Shown: piece after piece, positions 1 through 10,136 of the stretch
Position numbering within the stretch: the stretch's first letter is position 1
Layout of the letters: each line of letters begins with the position of its first letter
Assembly (NCBI GenBank): GCA_947086655.1
Contig: CAMTZM010000001.1
Span: 62,001-126,000 of the forward strand
Origin: an uncultured Eubacteriaceae bacterium
GTDB taxonomy: Bacteria; Bacillota; Clostridia; Lachnospirales; CAG-274
Reading direction: 5' to 3'
DNA: 64,000 nucleotides
The notes under the pieces: generated by a model
The model's input: only the letters and a program-made list of their open reading frames with translations
What the model was told of the DNA's origin: nothing
Databases searched by the model: none
Position numbers and translations under genes: made by a program

Positions 1-493
1 CCATAATTGCGAGTGTTACAAGGCTGGCCGAAAGAGACGGCTGCATTTTAATAAGCAAAGTCGGCAGAAGTGTCGCGGCCAAAAATAGCAAAAGTACATT
101 TATATTATTAATCTTTTCCCGATTTTTGTCAATGTATTTTGAAAGATAAATAATCATAAATATTTTTGAGAACTCTGAGGGTTGAATGCCAAAAAGCCAT
201 CTATTTACAGAATTTCCACTTCCAATTAAAAGAACAAGCACAAGCAGCACAATATTTAAAATATATATAGGAATATAAAATTTACATAATGTTCTATAAT
301 CAATAAACGCTGTGGCAAACATTAATATAAAACCTGTTGTAAACCATAATATTTGACTTTTAAATTCAGCAGACGAGCCATATAAGTTAATACGGCTCGC
401 ACTTCCAACAATAAGTATTCCAAAGATTCCTATTATTATAATCATTATCAGTAAAAAAAAATCAAAAGAAAGAAGTTGTTTTTTTGTAATCAT
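1..493 (-). CDS. rodA: RodA, SEDS-family peptidoglycan polymerase (C-terminus beyond window)
   Basis: N-terminal 164 codons of a SEDS-family membrane protein; the remainder lies off the left edge. The translation has successive hydrophobic helices and the loop RWLFGIQPSEFSKI, matching the RodA/FtsW signature around QPSEFxK. It is last in mreB-mreC-mreD-mrdA-minCDE-rodA, which favours RodA (elongation glycosyltransferase partner of PBP2) over FtsW or SpoVE. The start ATG at 493 has a GGAAAGG ribosome site lying inside the end of the preceding 50-codon ORF, so translation may be coupled. Confidence 0.9.
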   Translation of the reverse strand, partial: MITKKQLLSFDFFLLIMIIIIGIFGILIVGSASRINLYGSSAEFKSQILWFTTGFILMFATAFIDYRTLCKFYIPIYILNIVLLVLVLLIGSGNSVNRWLFGIQPSEFSKIFMIIYLSKYIDKNREKINNINVLLLFLAATLLPTLLIKMQPSLSASLVTLAIM

Positions 494-495
494 TT

Positions 496-648
496 TTATT
501 TGCCTTTCCGCTTAAAAAAAATAAATATAAGTATTGCAATTAATATAAATATACATAAAATAAATACAAATTTTTCTCCTATAACCGAAAATATAAAATC
601 ATTATGAGCTTCAGGAAGATAATTTAATTTATTAATTTCATCATTCAT
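496..648 (-). CDS. 50-aa membrane micro-ORF with RodA/FtsW C-terminal signature
   Basis: A 50-codon ORF between minE and rodA, ending 2 nt before the rodA start. It contains YLPEAHNDFIFSVIGE, which matches the conserved extracytoplasmic motif near the C-terminus of RodA/FtsW/SpoVE (LPE-x-H-x-DFIF), followed by one hydrophobic helix and a KRKGK tail. A weak AGGT ribosome site precedes the ATG. Most of a SEDS protein is absent. It is either a relic of a duplicated rodA or a retained micro-protein derived from one. It also carries the rodA ribosome site. The motif match is seen; any function is inference. Confidence 0.6.
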   Translation of the reverse strand: MNDEINKLNYLPEAHNDFIFSVIGEKFVFILCIFILIAILIFIFFKRKGK

Positions 649-685
649 TGTATTAACCTGCTAACCATTTGTTTTTTGCAATAAG

Positions 686-964
686 TTACATTTGTACTTT
701 ACGCATGCTTTTAATTGGTATATTCGCATATAGCATAGGAACATTACCGTTTGAATCTTCTGATTGGGTTTGCGTAATTTGTATATCAAGCTCTTCTTCG
801 TCTATTTCCATATAATTTGATATTACTCTTATAATATCTGTTTTAAGCATTTCCAAAACCTGAGTTGAGCAGTTTACCCTGTCATGGATTAAAACAAGTT
901 TAAGTCTTTCTTTAGCAATGTTTTTTGTAGAAGGTTTTTTGCCAAATAAATTTAATAAATCCAT
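686..964 (-). CDS. minE: Cell division topological specificity factor MinE
   Basis: 92-residue MinE, the activator of MinD ATPase that positions the MinCD inhibitor. The N-terminal region shows AKERLKLVLIHDR, the typical MinD-binding helix, followed by the dimerisation domain. I choose the ATG at 964 because GGAGG lies 7 nt upstream; an in-frame ATG at 979 adds five residues, lacks a ribosome site and would contain the real one. The gene lies directly downstream of minD in the same operon. Confidence 0.93.
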   Translation of the reverse strand: MDLLNLFGKKPSTKNIAKERLKLVLIHDRVNCSTQVLEMLKTDIIRVISNYMEIDEEELDIQITQTQSEDSNGNVPMLYANIPIKSMRKVQM

Positions 965-981
965 ATTAGTAACCTCCATAT

Positions 982-1776
982 CTAATTTGCCTTAAATAAT
1001 CTTTTTAACTTTTTTAAAAATCCATTATCAACATCTAAATCCATTAAAGGAACATTATTTCCCAATATTCTTTGTGTTATATTTCTATATGCTGTTCCGG
1101 CTTTTGAATTATCGTCTGTTACCGCTGGTTCTCCTTTATTTGCAGAAACAACTATACTTTCATCGTCAGGTACAATTCCTAATATGTCAATAGCAAGTAT
1201 TTCCGTAACATCTTCCATTGCCATCATATCGCCTTTTCTAACCATATCAACTCTTATACGATTTAATATAAGTGTTGGACGGCTTAAATTATTTGCTTCT
1301 AATAAACCTATTATTCTGTCGGCGTCTCTTACGGCTGAAACTTCTGGAGTTGTAACAACAACAGCTTTATCTGCTCCGGCTATTGCATTTTTAAAACCAC
1401 GTTCAATTCCGGCTGGACAGTCAATTATTATGTAATCAAAATCCTCTTTTAAAGTTTCGCATAATTTAGTCATTTGTTCAGGACTTATTGAGTCTTTGTC
1501 CTTTGTTTGAGCAGCCGGCATAAGAAATAAGTTTTCAAATCTTTTGTCTCTTATTAAAGCTTGTTTAAGTCTGCATTTTCCTTCAACTACATCTATTAAA
1601 TCATATACTATTCTGTTTTCAAGTCCCATTATAACATCAAGATTTCTAAGTCCTATATCGGCATCTATCATTGCAACTTTTTTGCCCTCCATAGCAAGTC
1701 CTGTTCCGAGGTTTGCCGATGTGGTTGTTTTGCCTACGCCGCCTTTTCCTGAGGTAATAACTATAACTTCACTCAT
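982..1776 (-). CDS. minD: Septum site-determining ATPase MinD
   Basis: 264-residue ParA/MinD ATPase. The deviant Walker A GKGGVGKTT is at residues 10-18, a Walker B-like YIIIDCPAG lies mid-protein, and the C-terminus FLKKLKRLFK is an amphipathic membrane-targeting helix. Start set at ATG 1776, with GGGAGG 7 nt upstream, rather than the ATG five codons earlier. Recruits MinC to the membrane and is regulated by MinE. Confidence 0.95.
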   Translation of the reverse strand: MSEVIVITSGKGGVGKTTTSANLGTGLAMEGKKVAMIDADIGLRNLDVIMGLENRIVYDLIDVVEGKCRLKQALIRDKRFENLFLMPAAQTKDKDSISPEQMTKLCETLKEDFDYIIIDCPAGIERGFKNAIAGADKAVVVTTPEVSAVRDADRIIGLLEANNLSRPTLILNRIRVDMVRKGDMMAMEDVTEILAIDILGIVPDDESIVVSANKGEPAVTDDNSKAGTAYRNITQRILGNNVPLMDLDVDNGFLKKLKRLFKAN

Positions 1777-1809
1777 TTGTTTTCCTCCCAAAAAATTAAT
1801 ACTGTTATG

Positions 1810-1854
1810 AATACGGAATAAATTAGGATATTATAGTTTTATATTTTCCGTATT
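1810..1854. repeat. 9-bp inverted repeat in the minC-minD spacer
   Basis: AATACGGAA and TTCCGTATT are 27 bases apart in the roughly 230-bp gap upstream of minD. On the minus strand a TATAAT-like box lies between the arms. This could be an operator or leader stem for a secondary minDE promoter. No function is proven. Confidence 0.4.
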
Positions 1855-2006
1855 TAAGTCTATATTAACAGAAATATTATTATTTTGCATCATTTTCTTT
1901 TAGCAAATACTTACAAAAAAATACTATTTACACTAAGTGTCATTAAAAGAATTTATAAAAATTCATTCGTTCAAATTTTTATATATAGTTTAAATTATAT
2001 TTAGCA

Positions 2007-2624
2007 TTAATGTATAAGTGACTCTATAAATATTTGTCCATTTTTTATACGAGCAATTTCGGCGCCGTTTGCTTTATTAAAATTCCCGTCAGAAAAGTAT
2101 GTAATAAAATCAGCAATTCTAAGCTGCATAGGGCATAAATTAAATGCAGCTATAAAACAATCGGCGTTTCCGTCACAGCCGGCATGTGCTATGCCTTTTA
2201 ATGAACCAAGTATAATAATATTTCCACGGGCGATAATTTCACCGCCCGGATTTACATCTCCTATTATTACAATACTTCCGTTATCTTTTAAAGATTGCCC
2301 GTTTCTTATTGAACCTTTGTGAAATACGGTTATATTTTTTAAAGCGTTAAAAACTTTTTCAGAAGTTTTTAACTCATTATTGTTTAAAAATGAAACATTA
2401 ATACTTGTGTTTTTAGAAATTATGTCAATTAGTTCTTTTTCTTCTAATTCATTTATTTCACGTCCTTTAAAGCTTATAGATAAGTCGGCATCCTTAAAGA
2501 AATTTTTTGCCGATTTTATTTTGTTTTCAAAAGCCGTTTTTAACTCGTTAAAGGACATTTTGTTATCTAATATAATTTGTATACCATTATTTTTACCTTT
2601 GAATATTATACTATTTTCTTTCAT
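2007..2624 (-). CDS. minC: Septum site-determining protein MinC
   Basis: 205-residue MinC, the FtsZ polymerisation inhibitor recruited by MinD. The N-terminal FtsZ-binding domain is poorly conserved. The C-terminal beta-helix domain is clear: RNGQSLKDNGSIVIIGDVN, then GGEIIARGNIIILGSLKG. GGAGG precedes the ATG. Downstream of mrdA and about 230 bp upstream of minD, as in other Clostridia. Confidence 0.92.
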   Translation of the reverse strand: MKENSIIFKGKNNGIQIILDNKMSFNELKTAFENKIKSAKNFFKDADLSISFKGREINELEEKELIDIISKNTSINVSFLNNNELKTSEKVFNALKNITVFHKGSIRNGQSLKDNGSIVIIGDVNPGGEIIARGNIIILGSLKGIAHAGCDGNADCFIAAFNLCPMQLRIADFITYFSDGNFNKANGAEIARIKNGQIFIESLIH

Positions 2625-2669
2625 TTCTGCCTCCGGTTCATAAATAAAACAATTTTAAAGAATACTTGC

Positions 2670-5201
2670 TTATTCAGTTAAAGTGTTTATATGTTTTGTT
2701 TCTGGAGTTTTTTCTAATCCGGTATAATAGCCTATTATTTCTTTTGCTATATTAGGAGCTGGTGAAGTAGATGTGTCGTCTCCAAACGGAATTAAAACCG
2801 ATATAGCAATCTGAGGTTCGTCATAAGGTGCAAATCCTACAAATAAAGTATGGTCGCTTCTGTTTGACGATTCCTGAGCTGTTCCTGATTTTGCCGCTAC
2901 GGGAATTGGAAAGCCTGAAAATATATTTCTTAATGTACCTCTGTCTCCTGATGTTACAAGATACATTCCATAGTGAATTGCCTTTAAATTTTTAGAACTT
3001 ATATTTATTTTAGTTTCAACATTTGGAGTATACTCGTTAATTGTCTTTCCGTCATATGATACTACTTTGTTAAGATAGTGTGTTGTATATCTTGTTCCTC
3101 CGTTTGCTAAAGTTGCTATATATTTTGTCATTGTAGCGGCGGTATAGTTGTTAAACGACTGTCCAATAGCTGTTCTTATAGTGTCTCCATCATACCATTT
3201 AAGAGTACTTTCAGATGCATCAGGATTTCTCATTCCATATATATATCTTTTATAATCAGGCGATGAGATTTTAGACGGATAATTTGACATAGAATCATAT
3301 AATTCATATATCTCAACACCAGTAGGGTCGTTAAGCCCAAAATACTCCATATATTTATTAAGAGTGCTTATACCTTTAAGAGTTGTACCTCGTTTTGAGT
3401 TTCCCATTTTAAAAGATAAGTCATAAAAGAAATAGTTGCACGATACTTCAAGTGCATGTGATACGTTTACACCTCCATGAGAACCCTTTCCGCTTCCAAT
3501 CCAACAGCGGGCATATGGGAAACCTGCTTCAGTAAATGTACCTTTGTCATATATTATAGAATTTGGAGTAATCAGCCCCTCCTCAAGTCCGGCAGTTGAA
3601 GTAATCATTTTAAAAGTAGAACCGGGAGCTCTCGGCTCTGTAAAAGGTCTGTTTACAAGAGGAGTTGTTACTTGGTCGCTTTGTAATTTTAAATAGTATT
3701 CATTATTAAAATTATTTACAAATTCATTATTGTCATATGACGGATAGGAAACAGCTGTAAGTATATCACCTGTATGAATATCATTTATTACAACAGAACC
3801 TGTACACGGGTCCATAGCTGTCATAGCTGGAGTAATTTCATTTGTATTAAGTTTGTCAAGTAAAACCTGAAGTGCAGATATTGTACCTCTTTTTATTCTA
3901 AGTTTATATTCTTCATCAAATTTAACTGTTCCTTGTTCGTCAAGTATTAAAATTAATTGTGTAGAAGAAATATTGCCTTTGTCTATTGCATTTATTAAAA
4001 TTTGTTTTGCTAAATCGGTATTTTCAGCGGCTGTTTTATCTATGGATAATATATGATTTTTAACGTCAGATTCAACAGAGTTTCCCTCTGATTTCATTAT
4101 GTTTTCTATTGATATATTATTGCTGTTTACCATTGACATTAAAACTTGTTTTACGGAATATCTAAATCTGCTGTTTTTTCCGGTAAGTCTGTTTATAATT
4201 GTTTTTCTAAGTGTATTTTCAAGCGTATTATAGGCTGCTTCTTGTAATCTGCTGTCAACAGTTAAAAATACTTTGTTTCCGGGAATAGGTTCAACAGTTT
4301 GTGAATCTATTGTATTTATTCTTCTTCCGACACTGTCAACCTCAACGTATTTAATTCCGTTTTTTCCGTTTAATTCTAATTCAAACGCTTTTTCGATTCC
4401 GTCTTTGCCTACAATTGTATTTATATTGTAGTTATCGCTGAATTGCCTGTAATAATTAAGTTCTGCCTCTGTAATTGTTCTTATATATCCTAAAGTATGA
4501 GCAAAGTATTTTCCTTCAGGATAATGTCTCAAAGCCTCAACATCAATATATATACCGGGAAAAGCAGATTTTTCTTCTTCAATAGCTGATATTGTCTCTG
4601 TTTTAATATCATAAGCTACGGTTACAGGTATATATTTTGAATATCTTTTGCTATAAAGCTCACATCTTAAAGATAATATTTTCCTTGCATCATCGTCACT
4701 TAAATTTTTATCTACATCAAATTTTTCCCTAAGCTTTGAAAAACATTCTTCAGCGTTTAGTTTTTCATCAAGATTCATGTCATTTTTCCATCTTTTTTCT
4801 TGTTTTTCACTTCCGTTTAAAGTAAATACATAAGGTTTTTCTTTAGATATAGGAAAATTATCAACTATATCCTCATTATTTTTCTCAAGCATATTAATAA
4901 GATTTAATAATACTTGATTTTGATTTTCAATATTTATGCTTGCGTCTATATTAATTGTAAAAGATGATTTATTTGTTGCAAGAGGTCTTCCGTATCTGTC
5001 ATATATCGAGCCGCGGGGAGCAGGTATTATTATATCTTGAACAGTGGTTGTTTTTACTTTTTTGTTATAAAAATCACCGTTTAATATTTGTAATGTAAAA
5101 AGCTTAATTACTAAAACGGAGAATAGAAAAATTGTAATTATAGATACAATTGTAAGACGATTTGTTATAAATTTTTTAAAGCTGTTATAAAAATTATTCA
5201 T
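2670..5201 (-). CDS. mrdA: Penicillin-binding protein 2, elongation transpeptidase
   Basis: 843-residue class B PBP with one N-terminal membrane helix. The transpeptidase motifs are all present: STFK at about residue 528, SCN roughly 65 residues later and KSGT at about 770. The protein is longer than the 600-700 residues usual for PBP2. The extra length includes a low-complexity segment around residues 350-450, before the catalytic domain, as in other clostridial PBP2s. Cross-links side-wall peptidoglycan with RodA and is scaffolded by MreBCD. Lies 19 nt downstream of mreD. Confidence 0.93.
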   Translation of the reverse strand: MNNFYNSFKKFITNRLTIVSIITIFLFSVLVIKLFTLQILNGDFYNKKVKTTTVQDIIIPAPRGSIYDRYGRPLATNKSSFTINIDASINIENQNQVLLNLINMLEKNNEDIVDNFPISKEKPYVFTLNGSEKQEKRWKNDMNLDEKLNAEECFSKLREKFDVDKNLSDDDARKILSLRCELYSKRYSKYIPVTVAYDIKTETISAIEEEKSAFPGIYIDVEALRHYPEGKYFAHTLGYIRTITEAELNYYRQFSDNYNINTIVGKDGIEKAFELELNGKNGIKYVEVDSVGRRINTIDSQTVEPIPGNKVFLTVDSRLQEAAYNTLENTLRKTIINRLTGKNSRFRYSVKQVLMSMVNSNNISIENIMKSEGNSVESDVKNHILSIDKTAAENTDLAKQILINAIDKGNISSTQLILILDEQGTVKFDEEYKLRIKRGTISALQVLLDKLNTNEITPAMTAMDPCTGSVVINDIHTGDILTAVSYPSYDNNEFVNNFNNEYYLKLQSDQVTTPLVNRPFTEPRAPGSTFKMITSTAGLEEGLITPNSIIYDKGTFTEAGFPYARCWIGSGKGSHGGVNVSHALEVSCNYFFYDLSFKMGNSKRGTTLKGISTLNKYMEYFGLNDPTGVEIYELYDSMSNYPSKISSPDYKRYIYGMRNPDASESTLKWYDGDTIRTAIGQSFNNYTAATMTKYIATLANGGTRYTTHYLNKVVSYDGKTINEYTPNVETKINISSKNLKAIHYGMYLVTSGDRGTLRNIFSGFPIPVAAKSGTAQESSNRSDHTLFVGFAPYDEPQIAISVLIPFGDDTSTSPAPNIAKEIIGYYTGLEKTPETKHINTLTE

Positions 5202-5220
5202 TTACAAAACTCCTGAATTT

Positions 5221-5733
5221 TCAAAATAACTTTCTTGTTAGTCTTTCTCTTTCTTCAAGCTTACAGTTTATTAAGTATATTATTTTATATATTATAACTG
5301 AAAATATAGCTGTATATGCTGTTTCCGGAAGTATGACTGCTCTTAAAAAATATAAAACGCTCATATTTCCCCTTATAAGTATATTTAAAATATAAAAACA
5401 AAGTTCATAAAATAATGTGCTTATTATCGTCAGAGAAAGGGGAAGGAGAAGACCTTCCTTATAAAAACCAATGTAAAATTTACCGCATAAAAAACCCGTA
5501 AGCATACCAAGCATACTATGCATGCCTATATACGAGCCGAAAAATATATCTTGAAGAAGTCCGGCAGCAAACCCTATTATAGCCCCCGGCAATTCACCGC
5601 ATAAAAATGCAAATGCCACAATTATGGCTATTGTGGTATTTGGTTTAATGTCTATTATTTCTATATATTGAAATAATGTAGATTGTAATATTAAGTTTAC
5701 TATTAAAATAAGTGAAGTAATAAAATAACGCAA
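5221..5733 (-). CDS. mreD: Rod shape-determining protein MreD
   Basis: 170-residue integral membrane protein with about five hydrophobic helices. It matches MreD in length and includes the motif GFAAGLLQDIFFG. Lies between mreC and mrdA with short gaps. Component of the elongasome linking MreC to the cell-wall synthases. Confidence 0.9.
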   Translation of the reverse strand: MRYFITSLILIVNLILQSTLFQYIEIIDIKPNTTIAIIVAFAFLCGELPGAIIGFAAGLLQDIFFGSYIGMHSMLGMLTGFLCGKFYIGFYKEGLLLPLSLTIISTLFYELCFYILNILIRGNMSVLYFLRAVILPETAYTAIFSVIIYKIIYLINCKLEERERLTRKLF

Positions 5734-5750
5734 TTTTTAAACCCGCCTTT

Positions 5751-6653
5751 TTAATCATCAGCCTTTGATGTTGTTTCCACATCAAACGGCTTTGATTCGG
5801 TATTTTCTTGTTTTACGTCAAAAGAAATATTTTTTTCAAAATTCTGAGTAATAACAAGAACTGTTTCTAAGTTTTTAAAATCGACTATCGGTTCTACAAC
5901 AGCATATTTTGTCAGTGTGTTTAAATCTGAGTAAATTTCTTTTACATAACCTATTGTCAGTCCCGGAGGATATATATTGCTTAAATGTGAAGTTATTATT
6001 TCGTCTCCCTCTATAATTTCAGCTTCATTATCTATATATTCCATAATGCAAATGCCTTTGTTTGTAAGGTCACCTCTTACAAATCCAATGTCTTCGGTAC
6101 GTGTGTTTTGAGAGCTTACTGAGTCAGTATCATCAATTATAGATACAACTTTTGAATAATTATATCCGGCTTCCGAAATTTTTCCTACAAGTCCGTTTGA
6201 AGAAAGTACAACCATATTTCTTTCAATTCCATTCTTTGTGCCTTTGTCTATTATAAATATATCATACCAGTTTCCGGGGTCTTTGGCAATAATTCTTGCT
6301 CCCGTAGTTGGATATTGTTTATATTTCTGAGAAATTTCAAGAAGCTCCGTCAATTTTTTGTTCTCTTTTTCCATTTGTTTTAGTCTGTTTGTTTCTTCTT
6401 CAAGTGAAAGGACTTTTTTTGCAAGTTTTTCATTTTCATTCTCAACTTCGTCTAAATGCTTTATTATATTTATTTTGCTTCCAATCCATTCTGAAACCGC
6501 AGTATTTGCTTTTTGAAATGGAGTTATTAAATAACTTACGCCTGTTTCAACAAATGTAGGAGCGGTTCTCTCCGCCGTTATGAATACAAGGCAAAGACAG
6601 AAAAGAGAGGCTATTGCTATAATAGTTTTTTTGTACCTATTAAAAAAATCCAA
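5751..6653 (-). CDS. mreC: Rod shape-determining protein MreC
   Basis: 300-residue protein with one N-terminal membrane helix, a coiled coil at about residues 65-110 rich in E/K/L heptads (VENENEKLAKKVLSLEEE), and the extracytoplasmic beta-barrel domain (GNWYDIFIIDKGTKNGI, NGLVGKI). Follows mreB by 13 bp. Organises the elongation complex and stimulates PBP2. Confidence 0.93.
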   Translation of the reverse strand: MDFFNRYKKTIIAIASLFCLCLVFITAERTAPTFVETGVSYLITPFQKANTAVSEWIGSKINIIKHLDEVENENEKLAKKVLSLEEETNRLKQMEKENKKLTELLEISQKYKQYPTTGARIIAKDPGNWYDIFIIDKGTKNGIERNMVVLSSNGLVGKISEAGYNYSKVVSIIDDTDSVSSQNTRTEDIGFVRGDLTNKGICIMEYIDNEAEIIEGDEIITSHLSNIYPPGLTIGYVKEIYSDLNTLTKYAVVEPIVDFKNLETVLVITQNFEKNISFDVKQENTESKPFDVETTSKADD

Positions 6654-6666
6654 TTAAAAACTCTCC

Positions 6667-7692
6667 TTAACTTAATCTTTTTGATGAAATTAATACGGTT
6701 CTTAAAGTATTTATATGTTCAAGAACCAAGCCGGTTCCTTTTGCTACACAATTTAAAGGCTCTTGAGCTACATGTACCGGCATACCTGTCTCAATAGCTA
6801 TTAATTTGTCAAGTCCTGTTAAAAGTGCTCCGCCGCCTGTAAGAACAATTCCAGATTCCATTATGTCGGCAGCAAGTTCCGGAGGTGTTTTCTCAAGAGT
6901 GTATTTAATAGCGTCTATAACAGAGTTTACAGGTTCATTAAGCGCATCAAGTATTTCTTTTGAAGATATGGTAATTGTTTTAGGAAGTCCTAAAACAAGG
7001 TCACGGCCTCTTATTTCCATTGTTTTAATTAAATCATCTTCACTTAAATATGCACAGCCTAACCTTATTTTTATTTCTTCAGCGCTTCTATCGCCTATTG
7101 CTAAGTTATATTCTTTCTTTATATAATTTACTATATATGAGTCAAACTCATCTCCGGCAACTCTTATAGATTTACTTGTTACAATTCCTCCAAGTGATAT
7201 TACAGCAACTTCACTTGTCCCTCCTCCTATGTCTACTACCATATTTCCAATAGGTTCTTCTACGGGAAGTCCGGCGCCAATAGCGGCTGCCATTGGTTCT
7301 TCTATTAAATAAGCATTTTTTTCTTTTGCTCCGGCTGATACAGCAGCTTCAATTACGGCTCTTTTCTCAACTTCCGTTACTCCGGAAGGAACACATATTA
7401 CTATTCTGAGACGGCTCATACCTTTTGAAACAGTTTTTGTTATAAAATATTTAAGCATTGCCTGAGTTACCTCAAAATCAGCAATTACCCCATCTTTCAT
7501 AGGGCGTGTAGCTATTATTGACGCCGGTGTACGTCCAATCATTTCTTTGGCTTCATTTCCTACGGCTAAAACCTCATGAGTTATTGAATTTATGGCTACA
7601 ACCGACGGCTCGTTTACTATTATGCCTTTGTTTTTAGCAAAAACCAGTGTATTGGCTGTACCTAAATCTATGCCTATGTCTTTAGTCAACAT
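6667..7692 (-). CDS. mreB: Rod shape-determining actin homologue MreB
   Basis: 341-residue actin-fold protein. Phosphate-1 loop [11 protein letters not shown] is at the N-terminus, phosphate-2 [13 protein letters not shown] is central and the adenosine loop [15 protein letters not shown] is C-terminal. First gene of the shape and division cluster, preceded by a long non-coding spacer. Full length for the family. Confidence 0.96.
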   Translation of the reverse strand: MLTKDIGIDLGTANTLVFAKNKGIIVNEPSVVAINSITHEVLAVGNEAKEMIGRTPASIIATRPMKDGVIADFEVTQAMLKYFITKTVSKGMSRLRIVICVPSGVTEVEKRAVIEAAVSAGAKEKNAYLIEEPMAAAIGAGLPVEEPIGNMVVDIGGGTSEVAVISLGGIVTSKSIRVAGDEFDSYIVNYIKKEYNLAIGDRSAEEIKIRLGCAYLSEDDLIKTMEIRGRDLVLGLPKTITISSKEILDALNEPVNSVIDAIKYTLEKTPPELAADIMESGIVLTGGGALLTGLDKLIAIETGMPVHVAQEPLNCVAKGTGLVLEHINTLRTVLISSKRLS

Positions 7693-8287
7693 TATATGTT
7701 TCTCCTTCCTTAATAAAAAAGTGAATTTTTAAGCTATAAAAAATTAAGTGTATATATTATGATTCCTGTTGAATCGGCGTTTATTTATATCGCATTTTTT
7801 TTATTTTTTAAATACGTTTTATATATTTATACTTTGATAAAAGTTATTCCCATTTATTAGAAATATCATTCAAAGACTTAAATTTGTTTTTTCGCTTTGC
7901 CGGCAATTTTATTATTTATTATATTTTTATGTCCTGACATTAATATAAACGATATTGTTTTGATAAATAATGCTCAGAATTAAAAAAAGCGACAAAATTT
8001 ATCGAAATAAGTCTGAAATAAAATTTTATTAAGCGTTCAAATTATTGCTTTCGCATTTCAAATTTATACAGAAAACTTATTGTAAATCAATTCTTCCTAA
8101 AAATTCATAATAAAGACACAAATTTATAATACATCTTTTTTTATTTCATTTCAAGAAAAAATGCATATTTAAAATTAAAACTTATATTAAGAAATGTTAC
8201 AAAATTAATATAAATTATGTTGAATTATTAACATTGCTATAATATAATGAAACACAAATATTAAATTTATCATATACGGAGGACAAT
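7693..8287. other. Divergent intergenic region mreB/aat
   Basis: About 600 bp of AT-rich DNA between divergent mreB and aat. It holds a small palindrome (GATTC-CTGTT-GAATC near 7760-7774) close to mreB and the aat promoter at the right end. The mreB operon promoter must lie here, but I could not pick one box with confidence. No convincing ORF or RNA gene seen. Confidence 0.6.
8220..8248 (+). promoter_or_regulatory. sigma-A-type promoter of aat
   Basis: TTGAAT at 8220-8225 and TATAAT at 8243-8248 with 17-bp spacing, 40 bp before the aat start codon, which has its own GGAGGA ribosome site. Confidence 0.7.
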
Positions 8288-10092
<1,805 letters not shown>

Positions 10093-10136
10093 TAGAATTA
10101 TGTTTATTATAATAAACTCGGCGAGGAGAGGAAATT

